Assembly (NCBI RefSeq): GCF_013294115.1
Contig: NZ_JABSNP010000003.1
Coordinates: 186,001-250,000, forward strand
From: Hymenobacter caeli
GTDB taxonomy: Bacteria; Bacteroidota; Bacteroidia; Cytophagales; Hymenobacteraceae
Length of the DNA: 64,000 nt
Direction of reading: 5' to 3'
This document shows, one piece after another, positions 24,809-33,085 of this stretch. Position 1 is the stretch's first letter; each line of letters begins with the position of its first letter. The position numbers were made by a program, and so were the translations under genes. The notes below the pieces were generated by a model. The model searched no databases. It was not told the origin of the DNA and worked only from the letters and a program-made list of their open reading frames with translations.

Positions 24809-27800
24809 ATGACTCCTTTTGCACCGTTTGCCGACGGGCCCCCCGGGGCCGGCCCCGACCCGGCCGCCGTGGCCCCCGTCGCGGCCGAATCGGTGACGCC
24901 CCGGCCGCGGGCCGGCAGCGGGCCCCCCGACAGGTTCGCCGTGGTGGCGCTGTGCGGCTCGGCGGGCTCGCTCGAAGCCCTGGAGCAGTTTTTTGCCTAC
25001 CTGCCCATCGACGGCGGCCCGGCGTTTGTGGTCGTCACGCACCAGGGGCCCGGCGCCCCCGGCCTGCTGGCCCAGGTGCTGCAAGGCTGCACGGCCCTGC
25101 CCGTGGCCGAGGCCGCCGACGGCCTGCGCCTGCGCCCCAACCACGTGTACGTGGGGCCCCCCGGCCACGACCTGAGCCTGCTGCACGGCTGCCTCTACCT
25201 GCTGCCGCCCAGCCAGCCGGCCGGCCGCCACCTGCCCATCGACTTCTTCCTCCAGACCCTGGCCAAGGACGCCGGCGAGCGGGCCGTGTGCATCATTTTC
25301 TCGGGTCTGGGCTCCGACGGCAGCCTGGGGCTGAAGCTGGTGATGGAAAACTTCGGCATGGTGATGGCCCAGGCCCCCGACACGGCCGCCTTCGACGCCA
25401 TGCCCCGCGCCGCGCTGGCCACCGAGTTCGTCGATTTCGTGCTGCCCCCGGCCCAGCTGCCGGCCCAGCTGCTCGACTACGTGGCGCGGCCGCTCGCGGC
25501 CCGCGCCCCGCGCGAGCCCCTGGCCGGGGCCGACGCGCGGCCGGCCCACGCGCTCCAGAAAATTTTCCTGCTCATCCGCAACCGAACCGGGCACGACTTC
25601 AGCTTTTACAAGCGCAACACGATGTTCCGGCGCATCGAGCGCCGCATGAACGCCCACCAAATCAAGGAGTTTCCGCACTACGTGCGCTACTTGCAGGAAA
25701 ACTCCGCCGAGGTGGACCAGCTCTTCCACGAGCTGCTGATTGGGGTGACGAAGTTTTTCCGCGACGCGGAGGCCTTCGCCAGCCTCCTGGCCCAGCTGCG
25801 GCCGCTGCTGCTGCGCAAAGAGCCCCACGCCACCGTGCGGGTCTGGGCCCCGGGCTGCTCGACGGGCGAAGAAGCCTACTCGCTGGCCATGACCCTGCTC
25901 GAAGGCCTGGACGCGGTGAGCGCCACCCGCCGCCTCAAGCTCCAGATTTTTGCTTCTGACATTTCGGCCGAGGGCATCGAGTTCGCCCGCGCCGGCCTCT
26001 ACCCCGCCAACATCGCCGCCGACGTGAGCCCCGGGCGGCTGGCCCGCTTCTTCCTGAAGGCCGAGGGCGGCGGCTACCAGATTCGCAAGGAAGTGCGCGA
26101 CGTGGTGGTGTTCGCCCTGCACAACCTCAACCGGGACGCGCCCTTCACCAAGCTCGACCTGCTGTGCTGCCGCAACCTGCTCATCTACCTGAGCGCGGAG
26201 CTGCAAAAGCAGCTGCTGCCCGTGTTCCACTACGCCCTGCTGCCCGGGGGCCTGCTGTTTCTGGGCCCCAGCGAAAACCTGACCGGCTTCCACGACCTGT
26301 TCCAGCCCCTGGACGCGAAGTGGAAAATCTCGCGGCGCCTCGAAACCTCGGCGTCGCCCACGCGGTTGCTCAATTTCCCCTTCGCCCTGACGCGCCAGGC
26401 CCCGGCCGCGCCCCCCGCCGTGCCCTCCCCCGCCTCCCTTGCCCACCGCGTGGGCGGCCCCCTCGCCGCCCTGGTCCAGAAAACCCTGCTCGACGGCTAC
26501 ACCCCGCCGGCGGTGGTCGTGAACGCCAAGGGCGAAATCCAGTACGTGAACGGGCGCACCGGCAAGTACCTGGAGCCCGCCCCCGGCCTGAGCGGCCTGA
26601 ACCTGTTCGAGATGGCCCGCGAGGAGCTGCGCCTCGACCTGCGCGGGGCCGTGCACCGGGCCCTGGACACCCACGAGCCCGTGGTGCTGGACGAAGCGCA
26701 CGTGCAAACCGACGCCGGCCGGCAGCTGCTGCGCCTCACGGTGCGGCCCCTGGCCGCCCCCGACGCCCTGGCCGGCCTGCTGCTGGTGGTGTTCGAAGAC
26801 CTGCCCACCCCGCGCCGGGTGCGCCGGGCCAAGGACTACGCCGCCCCCGCCGGCCCGGACCGCGACGCCGCGGTGGCCGCCCTCGACAAGGAGCTGCAGT
26901 ACACCCGGTACCGCCTGCACACCACCGTGGAGGAGATGGAAAGCAGCCTGGAGGAGCTGAAAAGCACCAACGAAGAGCTGCAAAGCGCCAACGAGGAGCT
27001 GCAAAGCACCAACGAGGAGGCCATGACCAACAAGGAGGAGCTGCAGAGCCTGAACGAGGAGCTGCTGACCCTGAACACGCAGTACCTGGCCAAAACCGAG
27101 GAGCTGAGCCAGGCGGCCAACGACATGAAGAACCTGCTCGACGCCACCGAAATCGCCATTATCTTTTTGGATAACGACATGGTGGTGAAGCGCTTCACGC
27201 CGCCGGCGGGCCGCATCGTCAGCCTGCTGCCCTCGGACGTGGGCCGGCCCCTGGCGCACTTTGCCTCCAGCCTGCGCTACGAGCACCTGCTGCGCGACGT
27301 GCGCCGGGTGCTCGAGCGCCTCGTGCCCGTGGAGGTGAACATCCAGACCACGCAGGACGGCTGGTACACGATGCGCATCCTGCCCTACCGCTCGCTCGAC
27401 AACTACATCAACGGGGCCGTCGTCACCTTCACCGACATCACGGCCCTCAAGCGCCTCGAAGCGCAGCTCCAGGACACGGCCGAGTTCACCAAAAGCCTCC
27501 AGGAAACGGTGCTCCAGCCCGTGGTGGCCCTCGACGCCGACCTGCGCGTGTACCTGGCCAACGAGGCCTTCGCCGCGGCCTTCGGGGCCCCGGCGGCCGC
27601 GCTGCGCGGCCAGCCGCTGGCCGCCATCGGCGGCGGGGCCTGGAACCAGCCGGCGCTGCTGACCCAGCTGGCCGGGCTGCTCGACCCCGCCGCCGACCCC
27701 ACCGCTCACTTCGACGACCTGGTGCTGACGGCCGACTTCGCCGGCCTGGGCCGCCGCCGCGCCGTGCTCTACGGCCGCCGCCTGCTGCACCAGGGGCAGC

Positions 27801-27850
27801 CCACCGGCCGCGTGCTGCTGGGCGTGCAGGTGCTCGACGAAGCCGGGTAG
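24809..27850 (+). CDS. CheB-CheR-PAS fusion signalling protein
   Basis: 1013 residues from the ATG at 24809. The CheB domain (residues ~40-230) has Ser in ALCGSAGSLEAL, His in VVTHQGPG and Asp in FSGLGSDGSLG. The CheR methyltransferase (~245-510) shows FSFYKRNTMFRRIERRM, the SAM motif VWAPGCSTGEEAYSLAM and CCRNLLIYL. A PAS domain (VVVNAKGEIQYVNGRTGKYL), a coiled coil of repeating NEELQSANEELQSTNEE units (~710-775), and two more PAS domains (AIIFLDNDMVVKRFTPPAG; LQPVVALDADLRVYLANEAF) follow. There is no histidine-kinase core, so it probably acts through the kinase encoded 100 bp downstream. Such fusions are known in Bacteroidota and Proteobacteria; the signal is unknown. Confidence 0.92.
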   Translation: MTPFAPFADGPPGAGPDPAAVAPVAAESVTPRPRAGSGPPDRFAVVALCGSAGSLEALEQFFAYLPIDGGPAFVVVTHQGPGAPGLLAQVLQGCTALPVAEAADGLRLRPNHVYVGPPGHDLSLLHGCLYLLPPSQPAGRHLPIDFFLQTLAKDAGERAVCIIFSGLGSDGSLGLKLVMENFGMVMAQAPDTAAFDAMPRAALATEFVDFVLPPAQLPAQLLDYVARPLAARAPREPLAGADARPAHALQKIFLLIRNRTGHDFSFYKRNTMFRRIERRMNAHQIKEFPHYVRYLQENSAEVDQLFHELLIGVTKFFRDAEAFASLLAQLRPLLLRKEPHATVRVWAPGCSTGEEAYSLAMTLLEGLDAVSATRRLKLQIFASDISAEGIEFARAGLYPANIAADVSPGRLARFFLKAEGGGYQIRKEVRDVVVFALHNLNRDAPFTKLDLLCCRNLLIYLSAELQKQLLPVFHYALLPGGLLFLGPSENLTGFHDLFQPLDAKWKISRRLETSASPTRLLNFPFALTRQAPAAPPAVPSPASLAHRVGGPLAALVQKTLLDGYTPPAVVVNAKGEIQYVNGRTGKYLEPAPGLSGLNLFEMAREELRLDLRGAVHRALDTHEPVVLDEAHVQTDAGRQLLRLTVRPLAAPDALAGLLLVVFEDLPTPRRVRRAKDYAAPAGPDRDAAVAALDKELQYTRYRLHTTVEEMESSLEELKSTNEELQSANEELQSTNEEAMTNKEELQSLNEELLTLNTQYLAKTEELSQAANDMKNLLDATEIAIIFLDNDMVVKRFTPPAGRIVSLLPSDVGRPLAHFASSLRYEHLLRDVRRVLERLVPVEVNIQTTQDGWYTMRILPYRSLDNYINGAVVTFTDITALKRLEAQLQDTAEFTKSLQETVLQPVVALDADLRVYLANEAFAAAFGAPAAALRGQPLAAIGGGAWNQPALLTQLAGLLDPAADPTAHFDDLVLTADFAGLGRRRAVLYGRRLLHQGQPTGRVLLGVQVLDEAG

Positions 27851-27951
27851 GCGGGCCCGCCCCAACCCCGGGGCGGTGTTTTGCGTTGGCCAGCAGGTAG
27901 CTATATAGTGGGCTTGTTTCCGCACAAGGCCATTCTTCTCCGCCCCCGCCC

Positions 27952-30282
27952 ATGAACCGCCCCGACCCCTACGCGGCTTTGCAAGACCTGCGGGCCCGCG
28001 CCGAGCGGCGGCGGCTGGCCGCCAGCGTGCCGCCCGCGCCCGCCGACGCCCAGCGCCTGGTGCAGGAGCTGCAAACCCACCAGATAGAGCTGGAAATGCA
28101 GTACGAAGAGCTGCTGCTGGCCCAGGCCGCCGCCGAAGCCAGCCGCGCCCAGTACGTGGATTTGTACGACTTCGCGCCCGTAGGCTACTGCACCCTGGCC
28201 CCCGACGGCACCCTGGCCCAGCTCAACCTGTACACCGCCCAGCTGCTGGGGGCCACGCGCCAGGAGCTGCTGGGGCGGCGGCTGGCCCTGTTCGTGGCCC
28301 CGGCCGGGCGCGCCGCGCTGGCCCAGTTCCTGGCCGGGCTGTGGGCGGCCCCGGGCGTGCGCCGCACCTGCGAGCTGGCCCTGCACCGCCCCGCGGGGGC
28401 CGCCCCGCAGTTCGTGCAGCTCGAGGGCGCGGTGGCCGCCGCCGCCGCCGACCCCACCGGGCCCCTGGCCTGCCGCCTGGCCCTGGCCGACGTGACGGCC
28501 CGCCGCGCGGCCGCCGACGCGCTGGCCGCCAGCGAAGCCCGCTTCCGGGCCACCTTCGAGCAGAGCCACGACGGCCTGGTGCTGCTGAGCGGCCTGTGCC
28601 TGGTGGACGCCAACGCCACCGCCCTGCGCCTGCTGGGGGCCACCGAAAAAAAAGAAGTGCTGGGCCGCCACCTGGCCGGGTTCTGGCCCGACGACCAGCC
28701 CGACGGCTGCCCGCTGCGGGAGGCGCTGCACCACTGCGCCCACGAAGCCCGGGCGCACGGCTGGCACCGCCACGAGTGGCGGCGCTACGACGCGGCCGGC
28801 CGGCCGCGCTGGGACGAGCTGTCCTTCAACCCGGTGCTGGTGGCGGGCGAGCCGCTGCTGCACGTGGCCCTGCGCGACGTCACCGAGCGCAAGCTCGGCC
28901 AGCAGCGCCTCGAGGAAAACGAAGCCCGCCTGAACCTGGCGCTGGAAGCCTCGGACACCGGCGTTTTTGCCTGGGACGTTGCCAGCAAGCAATTGGTGTG
29001 GGACGCCCGCGCGCAGGCCGTGTTCGGCCGGGCCTTCGACCCCGCCCCCGTGCCGGTGCCGGTGCAAATGCTGGGCGAGCGCCTGCACCCCGACGACGCC
29101 CCCCGGGTGTGGGCGGCCGCCAAAGCGGCCATTGCCGCCCGCGTCCCGCTCACCATCGAATACCGGGTGGTGTGGCCCGACGGCTCGGTGCACCACGTGT
29201 CGGCGGCGGGGCGGGCGGTGGCCAATGCGCAGGGCCAGTTCACGGGCTTTGCCGGCGTGTTGCGCGACGTGACGGCCCTGTACGCCGCCGAAGAAGAGCT
29301 GCGCTACAAAAACCGCCTGCTCGACCACATCCTGCAAAACCTGCCCGTCATCCTGACCCGCTTCGGCCCCGAAGGCCGCTACCGCAGCTCGGCCGGGGCC
29401 GGCCTGCGCCGCCTGGGCCTGGCCGATGGCGAGCTGGTGGGGCGGGTGGCCGCCGAGGTGTTTCCGGGCGAAGCCGAGTCCTTCCGGCGCCTGCTGGCGG
29501 GCCGGGGCGACAGCCACCTGGCGGCGCTGGGCACCCCCGAGCGGCCCGCCTACTTCCTCACCTACAGCTTCTGGGACCCCATTTACCGCGAAGGGGTCCG
29601 GTTTTCGCTCGACGTCACCGAGTCGGAGCTGCTCAAGCAGGGGGCCGCCCGGCAGCAGCAGCAGCGGCAGCAGGAAGTGCTGGCGGCCATCCTCACCACC
29701 CAGGAGGAGGAGCGCCGCCGCATTGCCGAGGCCCTGCACAACGGCGTGGGCCAGCTGCTCTACGCCACCCGCCTGCACCTCGACGGCCTGCCGACTTCCG
29801 AGCCGGTGCGGGCCGGCCAGGGCCTGGTCAACGAGGCCATCCGGGCCACGCGCACGCTCTCGTTCGAGCTGACGCCGGGCATTCTGGAAGACTTTGGCCT
29901 GGCCGTGGCCCTGGGCGAGCTGGCCAAGCGCGTCCCCGCCGCCCAGCTGGCCGTCGATTTGAACCTGCACGGCCTCGACGCGCCCCTGGCCCCGGCCCTG
30001 GCCACGGCCGTGTACCGGGTAGTGCAGGAGCTGCTCAACAACGTGATGAAGCACTCCCAGGCCCGGGAGGTGTTCGTGCAGGTGGCCCGCGAGGGCCCCG
30101 AGGTGCACCTGAGCGTGGAAGACAACGGCGTGGGCTTCGACCCCGAAAGCCCGGCCGCCCGCTCGGGCCTGGGGCTGGCCAGCATCCGCACCCGGGTGGT
30201 CTCGCTGAGCGGCACCCTGTCCGTGCAAGGCCGGCCCGGCCACGGCACGGGCGTGTTCATCACCCTGCCAGTGGCAAGTTAG
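27952..30282 (+). CDS. PAS-domain histidine kinase, HisKA_3 (NarL-partner) type
   Basis: 776 residues. The N-terminus has the common linker LVQELQTHQIELEMQYEELL, followed by PAS domains (YDFAPVGYCTLAPDGTLAQL; FEQSHDGLVLLSGLCLVDAN; LALEASDTGVFAWDVASKQL; ILQNLPVILTRFGPEGRYRS). The dimerisation domain is HisKA_3: TQEEERRRIAEALHNGVGQL, with His in EALHNGVGQ. The ATPase follows with VVQELLNNVMKHS and VEDNGVGFD. Kinases of this class usually phosphorylate NarL/LuxR-type regulators, none of which is in the window. It lies 101 bp after the CheB-CheR-PAS gene and is probably co-expressed. Confidence 0.92.
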   Translation: MNRPDPYAALQDLRARAERRRLAASVPPAPADAQRLVQELQTHQIELEMQYEELLLAQAAAEASRAQYVDLYDFAPVGYCTLAPDGTLAQLNLYTAQLLGATRQELLGRRLALFVAPAGRAALAQFLAGLWAAPGVRRTCELALHRPAGAAPQFVQLEGAVAAAAADPTGPLACRLALADVTARRAAADALAASEARFRATFEQSHDGLVLLSGLCLVDANATALRLLGATEKKEVLGRHLAGFWPDDQPDGCPLREALHHCAHEARAHGWHRHEWRRYDAAGRPRWDELSFNPVLVAGEPLLHVALRDVTERKLGQQRLEENEARLNLALEASDTGVFAWDVASKQLVWDARAQAVFGRAFDPAPVPVPVQMLGERLHPDDAPRVWAAAKAAIAARVPLTIEYRVVWPDGSVHHVSAAGRAVANAQGQFTGFAGVLRDVTALYAAEEELRYKNRLLDHILQNLPVILTRFGPEGRYRSSAGAGLRRLGLADGELVGRVAAEVFPGEAESFRRLLAGRGDSHLAALGTPERPAYFLTYSFWDPIYREGVRFSLDVTESELLKQGAARQQQQRQQEVLAAILTTQEEERRRIAEALHNGVGQLLYATRLHLDGLPTSEPVRAGQGLVNEAIRATRTLSFELTPGILEDFGLAVALGELAKRVPAAQLAVDLNLHGLDAPLAPALATAVYRVVQELLNNVMKHSQAREVFVQVAREGPEVHLSVEDNGVGFDPESPAARSGLGLASIRTRVVSLSGTLSVQGRPGHGTGVFITLPVAS

Positions 30283-30325
30283 TTGGCAATTGTTAGTTGT
30301 TCGTTGTCAGGGAGTAGTGCGAATA

Positions 30326-30427
30326 GTAGCGTGCACTTTGTGGTTCGCGTTCCCGCGCCGTTCACATCCTCATGCCGTTCGCGTCATCCATCGGGCGTGG
30401 GGACGCGAACTACAAAGTTCGCGCCAC
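30326..30427. repeat. Palindromic repeat family R1, copy d
   Basis: The left arm (GTAGCGTGCACTTTGTGGTT) and right arm (ACGCGAACTACAAAGTTCGC) are imperfect reverse complements. The element is nested inside a further AT-rich pair, GTTAGTTGGCAATTGTTAGT at ~30287 and AGCAACTGGCAACTAA at ~30466. It separates two convergent genes. Confidence 0.75.
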
Positions 30428-30492
30428 CGGTTGCCGGCCTGTACATCAACGCTGAAACGGCCCTAGCAACTGGCAACTAAAACCAGCCCCCG

Positions 30493-31524
30493 CTACTGGC
30501 CGCGCAGCCGGGCGGGCACTTGGTCGGTGCTCACCACGCGCCGGTCGTCGTACACGCGCTTGACGTCGGCCTCGCTGTTGGCTTTGAGCAGCCCGCCGCT
30601 GCCCCACGACATGAACCACACGAAGGGCTGGGCCCGCAGCTGCGCGGGCGTGGGCAGCTGGCTCTGCTCGGAGAGGCCCAGGGGCTTGCCGGCGGCCAGC
30701 CGGTGCATTGTTTCGTACCAGCGCTGCGGGAACACCGCGGCGGCGCTGTCTTTGCGGGGGTAGATGTCGGTGCCCAGCAAATCAACTTTATCAATTCCCG
30801 GAAAAAATGCTTCCACGCCCGGCGTGGGCTTGTCGGGCGTCCAGGCCCAGAGGATGTTGTGGAGCTGGTGGTGCCCGGTGTAGTAGGCGTAGAGCTGCTG
30901 CCAGAGGGCCGCGTAGCCGGTGGGCCCCGGCCGGGCCCCCCACCAAAACCAGCCGCCGTTCATTTCGTGGTAGGGCCGGAAAATGACCGGAATGCGCGCG
31001 TCTTGCAGCCGCCGCAAGTAGCCGGCCAGCAAGTCCATCTGGGCGGCCCACTTCTGGTAAAGCGGCGTGCCGGGCGTGAGCAGCTCCTGCCACTGCGCGT
31101 CGGTGAGCTTGCTGATGATGCCGCCCTCGAACGGGCAGGGCTCGCCGATGGCCGGGTTGGCCTGGTGGTAGCTGAGCACGATGATGGACCCGCGGGCGTG
31201 CTGCCGCTTGATTTCGGGCACCAGCAGCGGCCGGTACTTGATGTTGTCGATGTCGTGGGTAGAGTCGGCAAAGCCGAAGTCGCCGCCCCACACCGCCGGG
31301 TACTTCCCCGTCAGCTCGTGCACCTTGTCGCTGCTGGCCGACATGCGCCCCAGCACGTTGTGGATGCCCGACAACGTTTTGTGGCCCTGAATCTTGTACA
31401 AGTACGCCAGTAGCTGCCGCGCTTCCGGCGTGGCCTGCGGGTCGATGGGCGGGGCCTGGGCGTGGCCGGCCGCGGCCAGCCACAAAACAGCGGCCCCGGC
31501 AAGTAGCAAGCGGAAAGGCTTCAT
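30493..31524 (-). CDS. Secreted beta-mannanase, glycoside hydrolase family 26
   Basis: 343 residues from the ATG at 31524, with a signal peptide (LLLAGAAVLWLAAAGHAQA). GH26 enzymes hydrolyse beta-1,4-mannan with retention. The acid/base Glu sits in VIFRPYHEMNGGWFWWG and the nucleophile Glu in KPLGLSEQSQ. The early IQGHKTLSGIHN and AVWGGDFGFADS segments are also typical. No T9SS tail is visible, so it is likely periplasmic. No susC/susD pair is nearby, so it is not part of a polysaccharide utilisation locus here. Confidence 0.92.
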   Translation of the reverse strand: MKPFRLLLAGAAVLWLAAAGHAQAPPIDPQATPEARQLLAYLYKIQGHKTLSGIHNVLGRMSASSDKVHELTGKYPAVWGGDFGFADSTHDIDNIKYRPLLVPEIKRQHARGSIIVLSYHQANPAIGEPCPFEGGIISKLTDAQWQELLTPGTPLYQKWAAQMDLLAGYLRRLQDARIPVIFRPYHEMNGGWFWWGARPGPTGYAALWQQLYAYYTGHHQLHNILWAWTPDKPTPGVEAFFPGIDKVDLLGTDIYPRKDSAAAVFPQRWYETMHRLAAGKPLGLSEQSQLPTPAQLRAQPFVWFMSWGSGGLLKANSEADVKRVYDDRRVVSTDQVPARLRGQ

Positions 31525-31628
31525 GGGCGAAGGGGTTGGGGGGGGTGGGTAGCATTGCGGGGGTAAAAGTCGCGCCGCGGAGCCGCCCGGCGCGGGCCCC
31601 GGCCCCGCCGGTACTTCCCCGGCAACGC

Positions 31629-32951
31629 CTACCGCAGCCAGGTGCGCACGTAGCGGCCCTGCGGGTCGTAGCGCTTGGCCTGCTGGGCCAGGTCGAAGGC
31701 CGAGTCGCGCACGTCGGTGCCGGTGCCGGCAATGTACTTCCAGTTGCCCCAGTTCAGGGCCGGGTCGTGGTCCACGAGCTGGTGCTCGAACCAGGCCGCG
31801 CCCCAGCGCCAGTCCTGGCCCAGGTCGTGCACGAGGTAGCTGGCCACGTTCTGGCGGCCGCGGTTGCTCATGAAGCCCGTGGCGGCCAGCTCGCGCATGT
31901 TGGCGTCCACGAACTGGTTGCCGGTGCGGCCCTGGGTCCATTTGTCGAAGGCGGCGCGGTCGGGGCGGGTGGGCTTGGGGGCCTGGCCGCGCAGGCCCGC
32001 CCAGCGGAAGAAGTCGGCCCCGGCGCGGCGGGCCAGCAGCCGGAAGTAGTCGCGCCACAGCAGCTCCAGGCGCAGCTGCTGCGGGCCCTTGCCCCGGGGC
32101 CCGGTTGCGGCGCTGGCCTCGTGGGCCCCGATGGCCGCCCACACCTGCCGGGCCGAGAGGCTGCCGTTGGCCAGCCAAGCCGAAAACTTGGTGCTGTAGG
32201 CCTCGCCCAGCAGCTCGTTGCGGGTGTCGTCGTAGCGGGCAATGAGGCGGCGCGCCACCGCGAAGTCGTGCAGGCGGGCCAGGGCGGCGGTTTCGCCGCC
32301 GCCCAGCGCCGGCCGGGCCGAGCGGGCGTCGCGGGGCACCGCCGCCAGGGCCGGCTGGCCCAGGGCCGCCGCCAGCGCGGCCGCGGTGGGCAGGGGCGCG
32401 GGCGCGAAGCCGGCCGGCAGCGGCGGCAGCCGGCGCGGGGCCGGCAGCGGGGGCCGCACCGGCGCGGCCGCCGCCACGTCGTACCGGAACTTGCTGAACG
32501 AGAGGGGCAGGTCGCGCACGGCCACGCGCAGGTCCTGGGGGTGCAGCAGGGCCAGGGTTTCGAAGCGGCGCAGGGGCACGGCGGGGCCCAGGGCGGCGGC
32601 GAGGGCCGTTTCGGCGGTGGTTTCCTCGTGGGCGTGCTCGGCGCTGGTCCACACTGCGGCCGCGCCCAGGGCCTGGGCCAGGCGGGGCAGCGCGGTGGCC
32701 GGGGCCCCCACCACGAAGTGGATGCCCGAGCCCAGGGCCGCGTACTGCCGCTGCAAATCGGCCAGCGTTTCGAGCAGGAAGGGCAGGCGGTGGGGCCCGG
32801 TGCGGGGCAGGCCCAGGAGCGGGTCGGGCCCCAGGGCGGCGGGGTCGAAGCAGTACACGGGCAGCAGGGCCCCGGCGTCGGCGGGCAGCGCGGCCAGGAG
32901 TTCGTTGTCGTGCAGGCGCAGGTCGTTGCGCAGCCAGTACAGGATGTTCAT
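31629..32951 (-). CDS. DASH-type cryptochrome / photolyase
   Basis: 440 residues from the ATG at 32951 (MNILYWLRNDLRLHDNELLA). The photolyase alpha/beta domain comes first, then the FAD-binding helical domain: GEAYSTKFSAWLANGSLSAR, LLWRDYFRLLARRAG, FDKWTQGRTGNQFVDANMRE, ELAATGFMSNRGRQNVASYL and ALNWGNWKYIAGTGTD. The SNRGRQN and NWGNWQY-like segments point to the DASH subfamily, which repairs pyrimidine dimers mainly in single-stranded DNA using blue light. It is encoded just upstream of the mannanase on the same strand, 104 bp apart, probably without functional link. Confidence 0.93.
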   Translation of the reverse strand: MNILYWLRNDLRLHDNELLAALPADAGALLPVYCFDPAALGPDPLLGLPRTGPHRLPFLLETLADLQRQYAALGSGIHFVVGAPATALPRLAQALGAAAVWTSAEHAHEETTAETALAAALGPAVPLRRFETLALLHPQDLRVAVRDLPLSFSKFRYDVAAAAPVRPPLPAPRRLPPLPAGFAPAPLPTAAALAAALGQPALAAVPRDARSARPALGGGETAALARLHDFAVARRLIARYDDTRNELLGEAYSTKFSAWLANGSLSARQVWAAIGAHEASAATGPRGKGPQQLRLELLWRDYFRLLARRAGADFFRWAGLRGQAPKPTRPDRAAFDKWTQGRTGNQFVDANMRELAATGFMSNRGRQNVASYLVHDLGQDWRWGAAWFEHQLVDHDPALNWGNWKYIAGTGTDVRDSAFDLAQQAKRYDPQGRYVRTWLR

Positions 32952-33032
32952 GCGGGAAGCACGGGTTTGGGGGTAGTAAAATGACCGCTGCGCACTCGCT
33001 TGGGAATCGCGCCGGGCCCGGCGGGGCAATAA

Positions 33033-33061
33033 CAAAAACGGCCCGCTAACCGCAGGCCGTT
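33033..33061 (-). terminator. Terminator of kup1
   Basis: On the minus strand, AACGGCCTGC and GCGGGCCGTT form a 10-bp stem (one G-T pair) followed by TTTTGTT. It lies 25 nt after the stop of the Kup gene. Confidence 0.7.
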
Positions 33062-33085
33062 CCTAAAAAATAAAAGCGGGGGACA

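Noticed and set aside
24701..27925. 1074-codon open frame antisense to the CheB-CheR-PAS gene
   Set aside because: Same reason; composition is dominated by Gly, Gln, Val and His with no recognisable domain.
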